Assembly: GCA_016748015.1 (NCBI GenBank)
Contig: JAAOMT010000226.1
Location: 788,604-852,603 of the forward strand
Direction: 5' to 3'
DNA length: 64,000 nucleotides
Source of the DNA: Geosiphon pyriformis
Taxonomy: Eukaryota > Glomeromycota > Glomeromycetes > Archaeosporales > Geosiphonaceae
The notes beneath the pieces are model-generated. The model was not told where the DNA came from. It made no database searches and saw nothing but the letters and a program-made list of their open reading frames with translations. Of the stretch, positions 21,777 to 33,240 are shown piece by piece. The translations under genes were made by a program, and so were the position numbers. Position 1 is the stretch's first letter, and each line of letters starts with the position of its first letter.

Positions 21777-23200
21777 TTACTCTCTAGCCTTGATAGTGAT
21801 CATTCCTTCTTTTAAACCAGGAATTTTAGCAAGACTAGAAGGTGTGCACATAGAGGCTGTCAAATTGTTCGCATCCAACACATTCAGCACCTCAACATTA
21901 ACACAATTGTGCAAAGCCATCCAAGAAGAACATCCGGAAAAATTAATTTCTCTTAATTCGATCTGCTTTAGTGTTGACGCGTGTAAACCAATTGCTTCCA
22001 ATAGAAGACGGGCACCTGATGTAACATATGCAATCTTAAGCGTTGTGAGAGAATTTTGTAGAGCAATAAAATTGAACAGGGCTGAATTAATTGCAGCAGT
22101 TTCAAGATAATTCCTTGGATTGGGAAGTTCGGCAGAAATCGAAGCCTAAAATGTTGTAATAAAAATTTGGTTTCTGATAAAAAGAATCTAGAAATACGTA
22201 ACTCTTTTCTATTTGATCACACAAGCTCCCTTTTTTAGCTAGAAGAAACAGAAGAGAATCATATATCAATTACCAAGCTTTGACAATCGTGCATAATTTG
22301 ACAAAGAAATTTGCCAAGCGGAAAATCTTCACCGCGAATATACAGCTCTCTGATATCTGTGATCAAAGATCGGTGTTCCAATTTGCCAACGAGTAGCTCC
22401 AGTCCACTCATATCATGAAAAGCAGCATCAAAATATAACCCATGAAGCTTTACATCATGTTGTTGAAAAAGATTCAAGAGAGCAATTGTAACTTGTTTTA
22501 CTTGATCGTCATCCTCAGCGAAATTATTTGAAGCCAGCCAACTATGTACGGCGGAAATCATTGAGCCATAGTCTAGATATCGAAGAAATGAGGCGTATTC
22601 AAAATGAATGGTAGATTCCTGTTCCATCGTGCTATTTGTATTATGTGTTGAACAAACATTATCTCCTAATTCTCTCCTTTGGTCTTTATTAAGGCCGATA
22701 AGTAAAGTCTTTAATATTTTTACATGATTGACGCCGAAGGGAAATGGTCTGCTCCATAATAAAGGTACTGCAATTGTGCACCAATGCCGGTTTACCAGTG
22801 CACAATTATATAAAGAAATCAAATCTTCACGAATATTCGAGTGTGTTGTTGACATTTTGGTATTCCCTGGTTCTCCAGCAACGATACCAAAATTTTGGAG
22901 CGTCAAAAAATTACGAAATATTTGTTCAAGCAGTACAGTATTCGAAGGAAGTGGATTTTGTGAATTCAGTATGAGCTTTATGTGGCCGTCATTTAAATGA
23001 AGATTATCTCGTGGGGGGAGACGTTTGTGTCGTTTAACCGAAGATTGTTGAGTAAGGTGTGGTATTCTTGCTGGATGGATAGAAGACGGAGTTGATGAAG
23101 TATTGGGAAATCGGAGTTTTACAGCCCTACCAGATTGTGAGAAATATGGATTTCCTCCTTTCCCGTTTGATCTCAAAGAATGTTTGCGCCTACTGGGCAT
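21777..23200 (-). CDS. F-box protein (2)
   Basis: Two exons, 23,200-22,274 and 22,145-21,777, joined in phase 0 across a 128-bp intron, encode 431 aa. The first 80 residues are basic and Ser/Pro-rich (PSRRKHSLRSNGKGGNPYFS). The F-box starts near residue 84 (LPSNTVLLEQIFRNFL) and is split by an insertion before LYNCALVNRHWCTIAVPLLW. The C-terminal part continues with LRR-like units (LELLVGKLEHRSLITDIREL, STLKQIELREINFSGCSSWM). It probably acts as an SCF substrate adaptor. It is divergent from F-box gene 1 and has a longer N-terminus; an internal start cannot be excluded. Confidence 0.82.
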
Positions 23201-23968
23201 CAGGACGAATAAATTTCTTTATCTGCTTTCGAATTATAATCGAAATTGTGAACTTTCAAATATTAAAATCAATGAGCCATATTTTATTCGCTCTGAAAAA
23301 TATCTTTGGTATAATAGATTTACAGCCCTTTCCTATTTCAGTTTACATACATTTTACCAAAAATTTGGCTCGTATTCGCGGCAAAACAAACGTTTGGAAG
23401 CAAGACGAGAAATTGGAAATCGGGACCGTGAAAAATCTGCTTGGTATTAATAAATGCAACCAATCCAATTCAAGTACACAATGACGTAACCCTCAACAAT
23501 TTACAAAACTAATAACCATAACAAGTACTTATTAAGGCCGTCGGAAATCCATAACAGATATTTCCGGAGTCTTTCGGATATTTTGAGTGACATACATGAT
23601 GATCAAGCATGTCATCATGTCAAGTCTTCAATGACCCTCATTAAGGAAATAGTGATGATTTACACTCTAAAAAAATAATTGTAGGGCATCTAACAATGTG
23701 CGAATTATGGACCTTGGGAATTTTGAAAATTTTTGAAAATTTCCAACTCCCCTTCCTAGTTATGGTGAATTGTATTAAATTTACATACCGTAATTATATC
23801 GTAATCTGAGTTGAAACATCTGATTTTTGCGTGATAAAAATGATTAATTTAAGTTAACCTCGTGCGCTGAGTTGCTTTCAATTTCAAATATATATAAATA
23901 CTTGTACAGGAGATGCTTGGTGTTGCAACCCAGGTTCATTTGGTTTGATCAACACAATAACCGAGTCG
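23201..23968. other. divergent promoter region
   Basis: Lies between the starts of F-box gene 2 (minus) and the promethin-like gene (plus), so it should carry both promoters. Only one TATA-like element is clear (23,890-23,900). Short open frames on the plus strand at 23,092-23,484 run antisense into the F-box N-terminus and have no motif. Confidence 0.45.
23890..23900 (+). promoter_or_regulatory. TATA-like element
   Basis: ATATATAAATA lies about 70 bp upstream of the ATG at 23,969, a plausible TATA box for the membrane-protein gene. Confidence 0.45.
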
Positions 23969-25048
23969 ATGAGTGACCGACCATCTGAAGAGACAAGCCG
24001 TGAACATTTAAAACCGCGTATAAGTGAGATTTTTAAAAGGTTTGGCCAAAAAAGTCAACGAGAAGTATCGCCAACTACCCCACGTCGTTCTACTGATTCA
24101 GCAACAATTAGTCCCTCTTTACCCGAATCCCAATATCAATCTGGTACTTCATCTCCAATAAAAGAAACTTTGCCACCTATAGCACAGCCATCCAGCTCTG
24201 AATCTTCCAAAGAACAATCTAAAATGAAAGAATCTACTCCTTCACAAACCACACCGGAGGAGCAAGTATCACCAGAAAATATCCCAATTCCACCTACTCC
24301 TGTTTCAACAAAAGTAAGCCCAAAAAACGATACATGGGCCCCTGAAGAAGCTTTTTCTTTACCAACAGAAATCAGTCAAGATACTGAACCTGCTGCGGCC
24401 CCAGAAATACAGCGTTCTGCATCTATAACTCATGAAGGGATTGGTGAAGGATCGCCGCGAGCTACACCAATCCCATCTTCATTAACTGGACACACTTTGG
24501 GTCAACATGACACATCACCTACACCTGTTTCGCCATTGAGTTCTAAAGGTGCTTTAGAAACTATGGTCAAACCTCTAGCCAAGTCAATTGTCCAAATCAT
24601 TCCACCATTACCAAGAGCTGATGGGAAAAATTATAATCTTTCAAGTTCAATTGATAACATAAAAAATGCATGGGCAAAATTTTGGCCTATCAGATGGCTT
24701 GGCATTATTACCATGACCTTCACTAGTGTTCCTGTAATTGTTCTAATTGGGTGGATCATCATTACGCTAGGGATTATTTTGGGTATTGCAGGAATTGGAA
24801 TTGGAATTGCCGAAGCAGTTACGATCGGAGTTGGTGGAATCGTCTTGTTGCCTGTGATGGGAGTTTTGACTTTAATCGCTTTCATTGGTGCCTGCATTAC
24901 CGGTTCTGGATACCTGGCATTTGGAGTTTTTTCCTATTTCCTTTCTCTTATTGGGTATGGTGGGAAAATTTCTCTGAAAGATCGGGAGGCATTGAGATTG
25001 GGATCAATGAAGAGTGCTAAACGTGCTGAAAAGAGACGTGCTGGGTAA
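23969..25048 (+). CDS. promethin/LDAF1-like membrane protein
   Basis: Single exon, 359 aa from the ATG at 23,969; a non-ATG extension to 23,945 is open. The first about 215 residues are low-complexity, rich in Ser, Pro, Thr and Glu. They are followed by a block of hydrophobic segments with glycine zippers (SVPVIVLIGWIIITLGIILG, GIAGIGIGIAEAVTIGVGGI, VLLPVMGVLTLIAFIGAC, SGYLAFGVFSYFLSLIGYGG) and a basic tail (SAKRAEKRRAG). The layout (S-x-P near the first segment, then L-L-P-V) resembles promethin/LDAF1 and yeast Ldo proteins, which work with seipin in lipid-droplet formation at the ER. The assignment is by pattern only; another hairpin membrane protein is possible. Confidence 0.6.
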   Translation: MSDRPSEETSREHLKPRISEIFKRFGQKSQREVSPTTPRRSTDSATISPSLPESQYQSGTSSPIKETLPPIAQPSSSESSKEQSKMKESTPSQTTPEEQVSPENIPIPPTPVSTKVSPKNDTWAPEEAFSLPTEISQDTEPAAAPEIQRSASITHEGIGEGSPRATPIPSSLTGHTLGQHDTSPTPVSPLSSKGALETMVKPLAKSIVQIIPPLPRADGKNYNLSSSIDNIKNAWAKFWPIRWLGIITMTFTSVPVIVLIGWIIITLGIILGIAGIGIGIAEAVTIGVGGIVLLPVMGVLTLIAFIGACITGSGYLAFGVFSYFLSLIGYGGKISLKDREALRLGSMKSAKRAEKRRAG

Positions 25049-25692
25049 TGTTTGACAGTCAAGTAAAGCTCTGTTTATAGTAGCTGCATTCTATTAGACT
25101 TCATTTGCAGAGCCATTTTCTCTACTATATTGAACATAATCAAAAGTTGAATATTGTATAATTGCTTGAAATAAAATTTTATCTGTTAGTGAGTTTTACA
25201 TGCTTTGCTTCCAATAAACGCTCATTTAGGCCGTCAGGTAGAAAAATGCTCCCCACTTTCATCAAAAAAAATGAAAATTCCCATTTGAAATCGGATTTAT
25301 TTTTCCTCAATGAGCTATCCTGCAAGTATCATGTTCAGCTGTTGAGCAACAAGCAGATTTGCATATGGTAACAACTAATAATTCGTTAACGAAAGATTTT
25401 AGGAAGTACATTCTGTAGTTTCTTCCTGAAATAAAGATTCTGTACAACAGTAGGACATGTCATATCACAAGAACCTTCTGGAATAAACACATAATAAATT
25501 ATTTCTGGTACAGACGCTACTTGTCTTACGCTGGGAATAGTATATAAAAATAAGAACTTGATGTTTGGAAAGGTTGTGTAAAAACGATTCTTTGAAGTGA
25601 ATATCAATTTGAAAACATCAAAAGTATAATTTTAAAAGTATCAGGCCGGCTAAACATTGAGCGCTAAGTTTATCTAAATAATCCATATAAAA
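25049..25692. other. intergenic spacer
   Basis: Contains the 3' end of the promethin-like gene and the promoter of PARP-like gene B. CATATAAAAA sits at 25,684-25,693, overlapping the first ATG of that gene. No other gene is supported; the open frames at 25,162-25,371 and 25,386-25,607 lack motifs. Confidence 0.4.
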
Positions 25693-26515
25693 ATGGTACT
25701 AAACGTTTTCTGCCTATCTTCGGGATGGAGTCGCAAAAAAGCGAACCCAACAGAACACCCAGATTTATCATGTGCACAAATGACTCCAAATCAAACAACC
25801 AAACCCTCGAACACAACTGCGGCTGAGAAAGTAAAAGATAAAGATAGGTCAGAATTCACAAAGTTGACCCTTCTCGACCCAACGGACAAAGATTACCGAA
25901 AAATACACGAAAAATTTAAGGATGAGAAAATTGGTGTACCAAACTCGGATGTGAAAGCAATATTTCGCCTGAATATGCCACAAGAAATAATCGAACGACA
26001 CGCTAAGCTGAAAAAGAAAATGGAGCGAAAATGGTTTAGAATAAATTTGAACTTGACAAGGCAAATGTTTCATGGCACAAAAGTAGTGTGTAATCCAAAT
26101 GATTTGATTGCTGGTGGTCAATTGTGCAATGAAACAAAGTGTGGGTTATGTGGGATTATAAAAGAGGGAAATAAGTGCGAGTTGTCGAATGGGGGTAAGC
26201 GCTATTATTTGATTTTCTTGGCTTCAGCTATTTATTTTCAAAAAGTTGATTTCATTTGCTCTCTAAGCTATCTGGTCAGCAGCAAATTCAAACATATCCT
26301 TTTATTATTGTTCGTCGGAGCGAACAAAAGTCATGTTTCTGCTTGATGTCTTATCAAATAATCCCCCAGAAAGCGCTGTGATTTGTGTTTTCAAGGATGA
26401 GGTATATAAATGAGTTCGCAACTTGTGGATCTCTTGCCGAAGAATCAAGTTTTAAATAATTTTTTTTTATTTCTAAAAGGCAACTATACCACGGTTTCTG
26501 ATAATTTTCGAATAA
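25693..26515 (+). CDS. compact PARP-like ADP-ribosyltransferase domain protein B
   Basis: Exons 25,693-26,194, 26,280-26,401 and 26,480-26,515 join in frame (phases 1 and 0) to give 219 aa. Conserved blocks: LNMPQEIIERHAKLKKKMER, TRQMFHGTKVVCNPND, the Cys cluster CNETKCGLCGIIKEGNK, NSNISFYYCSSERTKVMFLL, DVLSNNPPESAVICVFKDE and ATIPRFLIIFE. FHGT gives the PARP-type histidine and ISFYYC a candidate tyrosine. A CATATAAAAA element overlaps the first ATG, so the ATG at 25,780 (MTPNQTTKPSN) may be the real start; that gives 190 aa, close to the 193-aa paralogue at 7,636-8,398. Roles in DNA repair or stress are known for PARPs generally; a specific role here is unknown. Confidence 0.72.
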
Positions 26516-27217
26516 ATATGCCGGTCCAGGACTTTCTTGGATTGCAAATATATTAATCTGTATCGATTCCAAATTAGAAGATGTAAATGCTGAACGCATT
26601 CAAATCTCAAATGCTTACACAAAAGTGAGAAACTATATGCAACATCATATTTTTTGTGGAAGACAAAATTTGACATCGTTTCTCTTATACCTGAAAATAA
26701 GTGCAGGCCAAATTGGTGACAATTAATTATTCCCTTTATTCTATAAAAAGGCTTTATTTGGCTCATTGAGCAAAAAGCCAAAATCACTGAATTGGAATGT
26801 GTTATTCAAGGTCACATTTTTCCAAAGTTTTTTATTACGAAGGTTTGTATTCGTTAATTCAATAAGGAACCTAACTGGGCATCATACATTAGATCTTTAA
26901 TTTACAAATGCTCGAAAAGTACTTTTAAGGTTTTTTGTCAATCTAAACATTTGGGATTCTTTTTTAATGTTGTTTCACAAGAAAAATGTCCAAATTGAAA
27001 AATTCCAAGTCGACAAATGAGCTTATAGAGCATATTTGAGAATATAAAATAATGAATACTTGAAACAATTTGAAAGGTAATACATGACAAGACCCCTCTT
27101 TTCCTCATTGATATTGATATCTGTGATAATTGGAAAGCAAAATTTTGTTTTCCCATTGTATATTGCTTTAATACAAAATACTTACATTTAGATCGTTTAA
27201 CATTAATCAATTTAAAT
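26516..27217. other. convergent 3' spacer
   Basis: Lies between the ends of PARP-like gene B (plus) and the TLDc gene (minus). Open frames on the minus strand (26,473-26,787 and 26,938-27,210) show no domain and are probably chance. Confidence 0.4.
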
Positions 27218-28789
27218 TTACTTTCTCAGAACTTGAAACACTTCATAATCATGAACAGTAAAATATTGAGGAAGGCCTTGGGAGACCTCAAAGATGTGAG
27301 GTTTGTATTGTTGGCTTCGATACCAACCTCTCGATGTGGTCTCAGACTCGGGGAAAATCTTCAGATCATTGAAAAATTGTGGCCCATAGCTAGAATGATA
27401 AACAATTGAAGGGAAACCAGCAGTAACACGAGCTACTTTTCCGTCTCTTGGGTCTCCTTTATTACCAAAATTGAAAATGAAAGTTGTGTTATCTTCCGCG
27501 AAAAGGTATTTCTCAGTGGCGGCAGACAGTGTTGTCCCGCCCCATGTATTTGGATTATATCCACCAATAATTTGCCCATTTTCGCGAACTTTAATCACTA
27601 CTAAAGTTCCTTTTTTATCACCACAATGGATTCTGAATTGATCGCCGTGAAAACCGTCTCGACTAGCCCTATAAAGAAGTTTATAATCATATGTTGACTT
27701 TAGGTTGCTTGTCAATAAAACAATGTCTTCTTTATTGACCCATGTGGTCAAAACTTTAAAATGGGGTAAACTGATAATCTCTGAATCAATTCGGTGGGCT
27801 TTCAAACGTTCTCTCGCTGGTAAAAGATTCAAAGGCTTGCTATTGGGATTGAGAAAATGTGTCCACATTTCCGATTTGATATTCTTCGGCAAAATTTTTT
27901 TGTATGGCAGCACTTTTTCATGATAATCTTTGGCCGATATGGCACAATATCTGATCAATGGTATGCATTCATTAATTTCCGTTTCCAGAGCTACAAAATC
28001 ATCCTCTGTCCATTCACTCAGCTTCTTAGTATTTAACCCTGTGACTTTTTCAATACCCCATTTGAGTATTGACTCCCAAATTTGAATTTCCGGAATATTA
28101 AGATCTTCACGTTTTAATAGTGAGACGAGCGTTGATTCTGTAAGCAATCCAAAGTCTTTGGACTCAAAAAGAAGGTTTGGAGAGTCTTTGATTTTGTTGA
28201 AGCTGAGTTGTTTTAATAATTCAAGAGATTCATGTAGCCAGGAAATATGCATTATTTTTGCCAGGTTTTGCTGAACCCATGCTGACCTTTGGTCAACAAG
28301 AAATTCCTGACCATATTTAATTAATTCAAGCAACTCGAGTTCATCGGCTGCCGCCAATAGTTTCAAAACATCGTCACCACCAAGTTTTTCAAAGCTAACG
28401 TTTCCAGTATAAATATAGCTTGTTTTTCCAGATTTTCGGCAATAATGAAGAGAGTTAGCACAATTACTCGGCAAATGAAACATTAAAAAATCTTACTAAA
28501 AAATATGGTTTGAGCCCAATATAACATACTTGAGAACAAACTTAAAAGCAATTTCCGGGATATTAGGTTTCTCAAAATAAATCACTCCATCTTTTTCTTC
28601 CAACTTCCAGTCATTGGACAAAGCTCGACGAAAATAAGGACACCTTGCACGTAGAATAAGAGAGTGAGCTTTGAAATTCTTTACATGTCCAAGGTCTTTA
28701 CCCACACAAATTGTCACATCATAGGTGTCTGAGTTTTCTAAAAGTTTTTGTAAATCTTGGAGGAGAGTATTAGTAAGGTTTCTCATCAT
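27218..28789 (-). CDS. BTB-BACK-TLDc domain protein
   Basis: Exons 28,789-28,530 and 28,418-27,218 join across a 111-bp intron (phase 2) to encode 486 aa. Residues about 10-100 are a BTB/POZ domain (YDVTICVG, NFKAHSLILRARCPYFRRAL, YIYTGNVSFE). Residues about 105-230 are a BACK-like helical region (LAAADELELLELIKYGQEFL, SLLKREDLNIPEIQIWESIL, KWGIEKV). From about 295 there is a TLDc domain (LLYRASRDGFHGDQFRIHCG, TLVVIKVRENGQIIGGYNPN, then a C-terminal DYEVFQVL). BTB-BACK proteins are Cullin-3 adaptors, and TLDc domains bind V-ATPase and protect from oxidative stress in other eukaryotes. This combination is strongly expanded in arbuscular mycorrhizal fungi. The frame is intact. Confidence 0.93.
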
Positions 28790-30064
28790 TTCAGTTGTTG
28801 GGAAATTTTTTGCAAGAATGTAGGAGTATGATAGCCGGCGAGATTGCCCTTATATGGAAATGGGAATTGAGGGATTCGTTTAATATGCTCCACATGTAAA
28901 GGGTATTACTGCACTAAATGATCATGATAATTTTTAATTCTCGGAGACCACGGGTTCTTATCAATTATTTGTTAGCCTATGTCCAAAGCATTCGACGACT
29001 TTAATAGTTACTTTATCAATCTGCAGGATGGAGATCTTTAATTTCAAAGTTTTCGAAGTTGGAAAAAGAAGTTCAAAATTCAAAGTTAGCTCTTATGTGT
29101 AAATTTGCCAAGTTGTTTTGGCTTATCTCAAGATTTTTGAACTTATTATATCAAAAATTTTCTGATAGAACTCATGCCAAAATAATTTCTGGAAGAAAGT
29201 TGATATTTACAAGTTCCAAAGGGCTTTGAAGCTGAAATTACAATTCTTTAACCTAATTCATAAGATATCTTGAAATTGAAATTAAAACGTGGGAAATTCT
29301 ATCATAAAAAATAAGTTGTATTTGAAAGGGAGAATAAAAAGTGGTACGATGGTTGATATTTTGTATATTTAATGGAAAGAATTGCTTTTCATAAAAATCT
29401 TTCACGAGTGTCATAACACGGTCCTAAAATGTTAACATAATTACTTATATAACACATCGAAAGTCGAGACGAAGTTTCTTGTTTAGTGGGAAAAGAAACC
29501 CAAAAAGATCGTTTCAGTATCTTCAGCTCTCCAAGGTAAAATTGGAGATTAGTTTTGAGATTTAAATTTGAATCAAGCAAAGGTAGCAAACGACCAAATG
29601 AGGTAGAAATATGATTTTTAAGGTCTCTAATTCTAAATTATCGATGGTATTTAAGAATTCAGCGTCGAAATAAAATGGGAAATTTGATTATTCTTCGCCG
29701 GAGACAAATAATTTTGTACCCATCTAGGAATCCCTATGCGTCAGTTAAAAATAGATTGGTCAACTCTGAGTGCTACAATTGATAATGTTAGACCAAAGAT
29801 AACAGATTTTTTATTACTCATGCCGACAGGATCATCCGGGCCTTAAGCCAAGCCTTTTGCCTTTTCTCTTGAACTATCAAAAATATCAGAAGGAACTTGG
29901 CAGCTGCAGGAGCTCGGTTGAAATTTATTGAAAAAGCTATTTTTTGATATCAATTACTGAATTTTAAAACTTATAATCTTTTAATAACTTTTGTATCGTA
30001 TAAGAAAGCGAAAAATTCATCTAGAAATAAAAATTATTAATTGGAAACAAAAAACTCCTTATAG
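28790..30064. other. gene-poor spacer
   Basis: About 1.3 kb with no convincing gene. A short plus frame at 29,028 (MEIFNFKVFEVGKRSSKFKV) and a minus stretch near 29,690 (RIGIPRWVQNYLSPAKNNQ) look protein-like but are isolated and ended by stops. Confidence 0.35.
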
Positions 30065-31216
30065 TTAACAATATGCGGAGCGGCCGAGAGTTGTTCTGAT
30101 TCGGCAAGCCCAATCGGTGAACTTTGGAGTAAAGGATGTCACCCAAGATGCATGATGAACAAATACCTTCCGTAATTTAGGAAATTTTGTGGATGTGAGG
30201 GGTTTGGCCATTTCTTCGGTCAAGCCTGAACATGAATCAAAATCCAAGTATTCGAGACTTTGACAAGCTCCAATTGGTGCTAAGCTAAGGCAATTTTCGA
30301 AATTGACACTCTTGAATTCGAGATGATGTAACGAAATTCCTTGTACTGGTAGCACACCAAGTAGAGTTTCGATTCCAAGCGGAAAGTTTCGGATTACAAG
30401 GCAGTTCAGAGAATTGGTTTGGCCGATGAAACTGTTTAGCTCTAATACGTCTGCTGTCACACCAGCATTATCATGGATTGTAATATTCATGGAAATATCT
30501 AGCGTTTGCTATATGTTTTTGGTTTTTAAACAATCAAAGATTTTAAAATCTGCAAATTAAATCATTGAAATGATTAGAAATTGGGACATTACCAAATTTG
30601 GGAATTTTCCTGCAAAGGTTCTCATCGTTTGCTCAGGTCCGGAGGGTGTACGAAATTCCAATTTCAATATTGTTATATTGGAAAGCCATGCGGGCAAGTT
30701 AATATCAACACTTTCAGCAATAAATGAGCGAAATGCTCCAAAAGGGAACTCTTTATCATGATCCTCAATCGTTGTCACAAATGCTCCAACCTTAGGGAAG
30801 AGATTCATCAAAGCATTATTGATAATAAGTTGGGCAACGTAAGGATCATCATATGATGACTCAGCACACCAAAGCGCTATTGTTTTGCGCATCGCGCTCA
30901 AGTCGAGAGTGTGTACGAAAGAAGGATATTCAAAAAATGGCTTTCGGGCGGACTTGATCCATGTGACCTTAGCATTGAAGGAAATATCATTAAGTTCTTG
31001 TTCGTTTAAGAATCTCAGCAAGGTTTCAACCATTTTTTGTCGTCTTTGAATAAATCTCCAATGAAATGGCTCTCTCCACAATAGTGAAACTATCACACTG
31101 CACCAATTCCGATTTATTTGCAAAAATCGAAAAAAATCACCGGGAGTCTCAAGTGGATCTTGTGGGATGTAGCTTAGAATCTCGAAAAGGATTTCTGGTG
31201 GCATCTGCCCTGCCAT
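30065..31216 (-). CDS. F-box protein (3)
   Basis: Exons 31,216-30,593 and 30,508-30,065 join in phase 0 across an 84-bp intron to encode 355 aa. F-box at residues 4-50: MPPEILFEILSYI, FFRFLQINRNWCSVIVSLLW. LRR-like units follow: FPNLQTLDISMNIT (formed across the splice), GISLHHLEFKSVNFENC, CQSLEYLDFDSCSGLTEEMA and FPKLRKVFV. The layout matches F-box gene 1 but the protein is shorter. Probable Skp1-binding adaptor of an SCF ligase; substrate unknown. Confidence 0.88.
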
Positions 31217-31496
31217 ATGAACAGGATCGGAATCAGTTGCCTAATACACCTTTGAATAGTGAAATTTAAAAATGGGATTTTTTTTCATGAGTCGCAGATT
31301 GTGGTTTTAAGAAAAAGAGCAAATAATTGAAAAGGAAGAGAATCTAGGATAATTAAAGGTTCGAAAATCAAAATATTTTGAAGGTTGGGTTGGGTTGGGA
31401 AGAGGAAATATGTGTCGTCCAATTTGATTACTGCATCAAAAAATTACAGCCCAAATGAAATCAGATGGCTCCCTTCATGTTTGCTGCTCACAAATG

Positions 31497-31529
<33 letters not shown>

Positions 31530-31820
31530 TATAATTATTATTATGAAGTATATCAAATATATCCTCAGGTGCTTGCCACCTTGATTTTCAAATTGGCTAA
31601 ATGCCCAGCTTAAAAGAACTACAGCTATGTTTTGGCAATGATAAATTACACTGATGAATTGATTTATTTATTTATTTGGGAGCACTAATGCATAAAGCAG
31701 ATGTCATCATATGGGACTATGTGACAATATGATTAATTGATGTGTTCTATTTTAGGAAGACATGTCTCATTTCTTTCAGTCTTACTCGATGGTGATTTTT
31801 AGAATCTTTGGCCCTATTAT
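31217..31820. other. spacer with microsatellite
   Basis: Contains a (TAT)n tract at about 31,498-31,548 (see separate entry) and no supported gene. It lies between F-box gene 3 and the inverted DNMT pseudogene. Confidence 0.4.
31498..31548. repeat. (TAT)n microsatellite
   Basis: A run of about ten TAT/ATT triplets followed by an imperfect extension. Confidence 0.85.
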
Positions 31821-31822
31821 GA

Positions 31823-33029
31823 TCACTCAAAGAGAAATTGAGAATTTTTTTGCATGATAATATTTTTCAAGAAACGATTCACGGAAGGTTTCTTACAAAA
31901 TATAGATTCTTCAATTTGTGAAACCAAATTCGGGAATTTTGGGTTTTGTTCCCGTATAAAACCCTGGGATATTTTACTTCCTGTTACTCTACTTTTATTG
32001 TTTATTTTCAGAATCTTCATAATCTCTAATAAAATTGCTTTCGCTAGCGGAGGTGACACAGCGTTGCCAACTATAAATATGGAAGTTAAACTTGAATTCG
32101 TTGCTGACCTTGTCTATACTTCAAGGGAACGCTTTGGTTCTCGCTTAAAATTTCAAATGAATCTGGAAATCCCTGGAGACGGGCACACTCCCGAGCTGTG
32201 ATCCATCTGCATACGGATGGGTGGATGCATTTCCATCCAGGATTGGGTGAAGCGAGAACTGTGGGTGCGATCTTATTATATTCAAGACGCATAAAATAAT
32301 CTGAAGAATTCTGATCAAAATCTTCAATATTTGGTGATATTCTTTGTGGTCCTGTAGAGCTGATATGTCGCCTTACGCGATTTAGAGTATTAATCGTGAT
32401 GGGCAAACCTTTTGCCAAAAGTTAATAATTAAAGAGTTTAATATTCGGTGTTTAGCAAATTAAAACTAAGATTTTCTTATATTGAAACACTTCCCGTACA
32501 GTTGGAGTTTCGAAGTAACTTTTGTTCAATCTTTCGTCCCTCTCGTTGGGTTTTAAATCTTCCCAATCAAAGTGGGTTACCTTTGGCCATCTCGGGATAT
32601 GCTGACCTTGAAGAGCAACTAATAAAAAGAAACGTTTGCGCTTTTGAAACGCCCAAAAATTGGCAGAAGACAGTGTTGTTGTTTCGAAGGTATATCGTTT
32701 GAATTAAAAGATGTAGCAAAAAACATTTTCATTGGTATTTTTATCGAAAAAATACCGTTTGATTCATCACTAATTTTCTCTCACTCCATATTTGTCAACC
32801 GCGAATAAAACTCTGCCGTTACTCACATTGTACCATTGGTCATCCAAACGGTTAAGAAATTTTTCAATCGGCTCCTCGAATGCAAAAGACTCGGGATGGT
32901 TATGATTATATATCAAGTACGCATCATGGTCAATATCTGAAGGAGAACTCAGCTTGCTTTGCTCCTAAACTAAGGCCACCACAACCACAAAAGAGGTCCC
33001 CAACAAAAATTTTTGCAAAATTTTTGCCA
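31823..33029 (-). pseudogene. C5 cytosine methyltransferase copy 2 (inverted, internally deleted)
   Basis: On the minus strand the copy starts at the AdoMet-binding motif I (KIFVGDLFCGCGGLSLG) and shows a substrate-loop segment (DIDHDAYLIYNHNHPESFAF) after a frame change. It then jumps, near 32,820, to the exon with GRVLFAVDKYG in a shifted frame. Motif IV (catalytic Cys) and motif VI (ENV), the latter present in copy 1, are absent. Motif VIII is NFWAFQKRKRFF instead of NFGAPQKRKRFF, losing the conserved PQ. Target recognition, motif IX (RECARLQGFPDSFE) and motif X (VGNAVSPPLAKAI) remain. The C-terminus reads past the copy 1 stop to 31,823. It is almost certainly inactive. At the 5' side it abuts spacer repeat A directly. 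Confidence 0.85.
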
Positions 33030-33032
33030 TTG

Positions 33033-33240
33033 GATGACGACTACTTACTGTTATATTAATTATTTCAAGTATGTACTAAATAATTTGTTTCAATTTGTTC
33101 AAAATCTATTTTGAATTGCAACAAATTTTATCTTTTTTATCTAACATAGAATGGGTGATAAAGAAAAAGCTTTTAAGATAAAACTAAAAGACCCAAAAAT
33201 GAATACAGCATCTTAATTGTAATTTAAAAAAATATATAAA
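33033..33240 (-). repeat. dispersed spacer repeat A, copy 2
   Basis: Inverted match to 3,985-4,180 (see that entry), diverged by scattered substitutions. The match ends within a few bases of the first recognisable DNMT codon (about 33,029), so this is a rearrangement joint. Confidence 0.6.

Noticed and set aside
23092-23484. two overlapping plus-strand open frames
   Set aside because: They run antisense to the N-terminal part of F-box gene 2 and its promoter and show no domain.
26938-27210. 90-codon minus frame just downstream of the TLDc gene
   Set aside because: Lies in the probable 3' untranslated region and shows no domain.
31854-32201. 115-codon plus frame
   Set aside because: It is antisense to the DNMT pseudogene exons with motifs IX and X.
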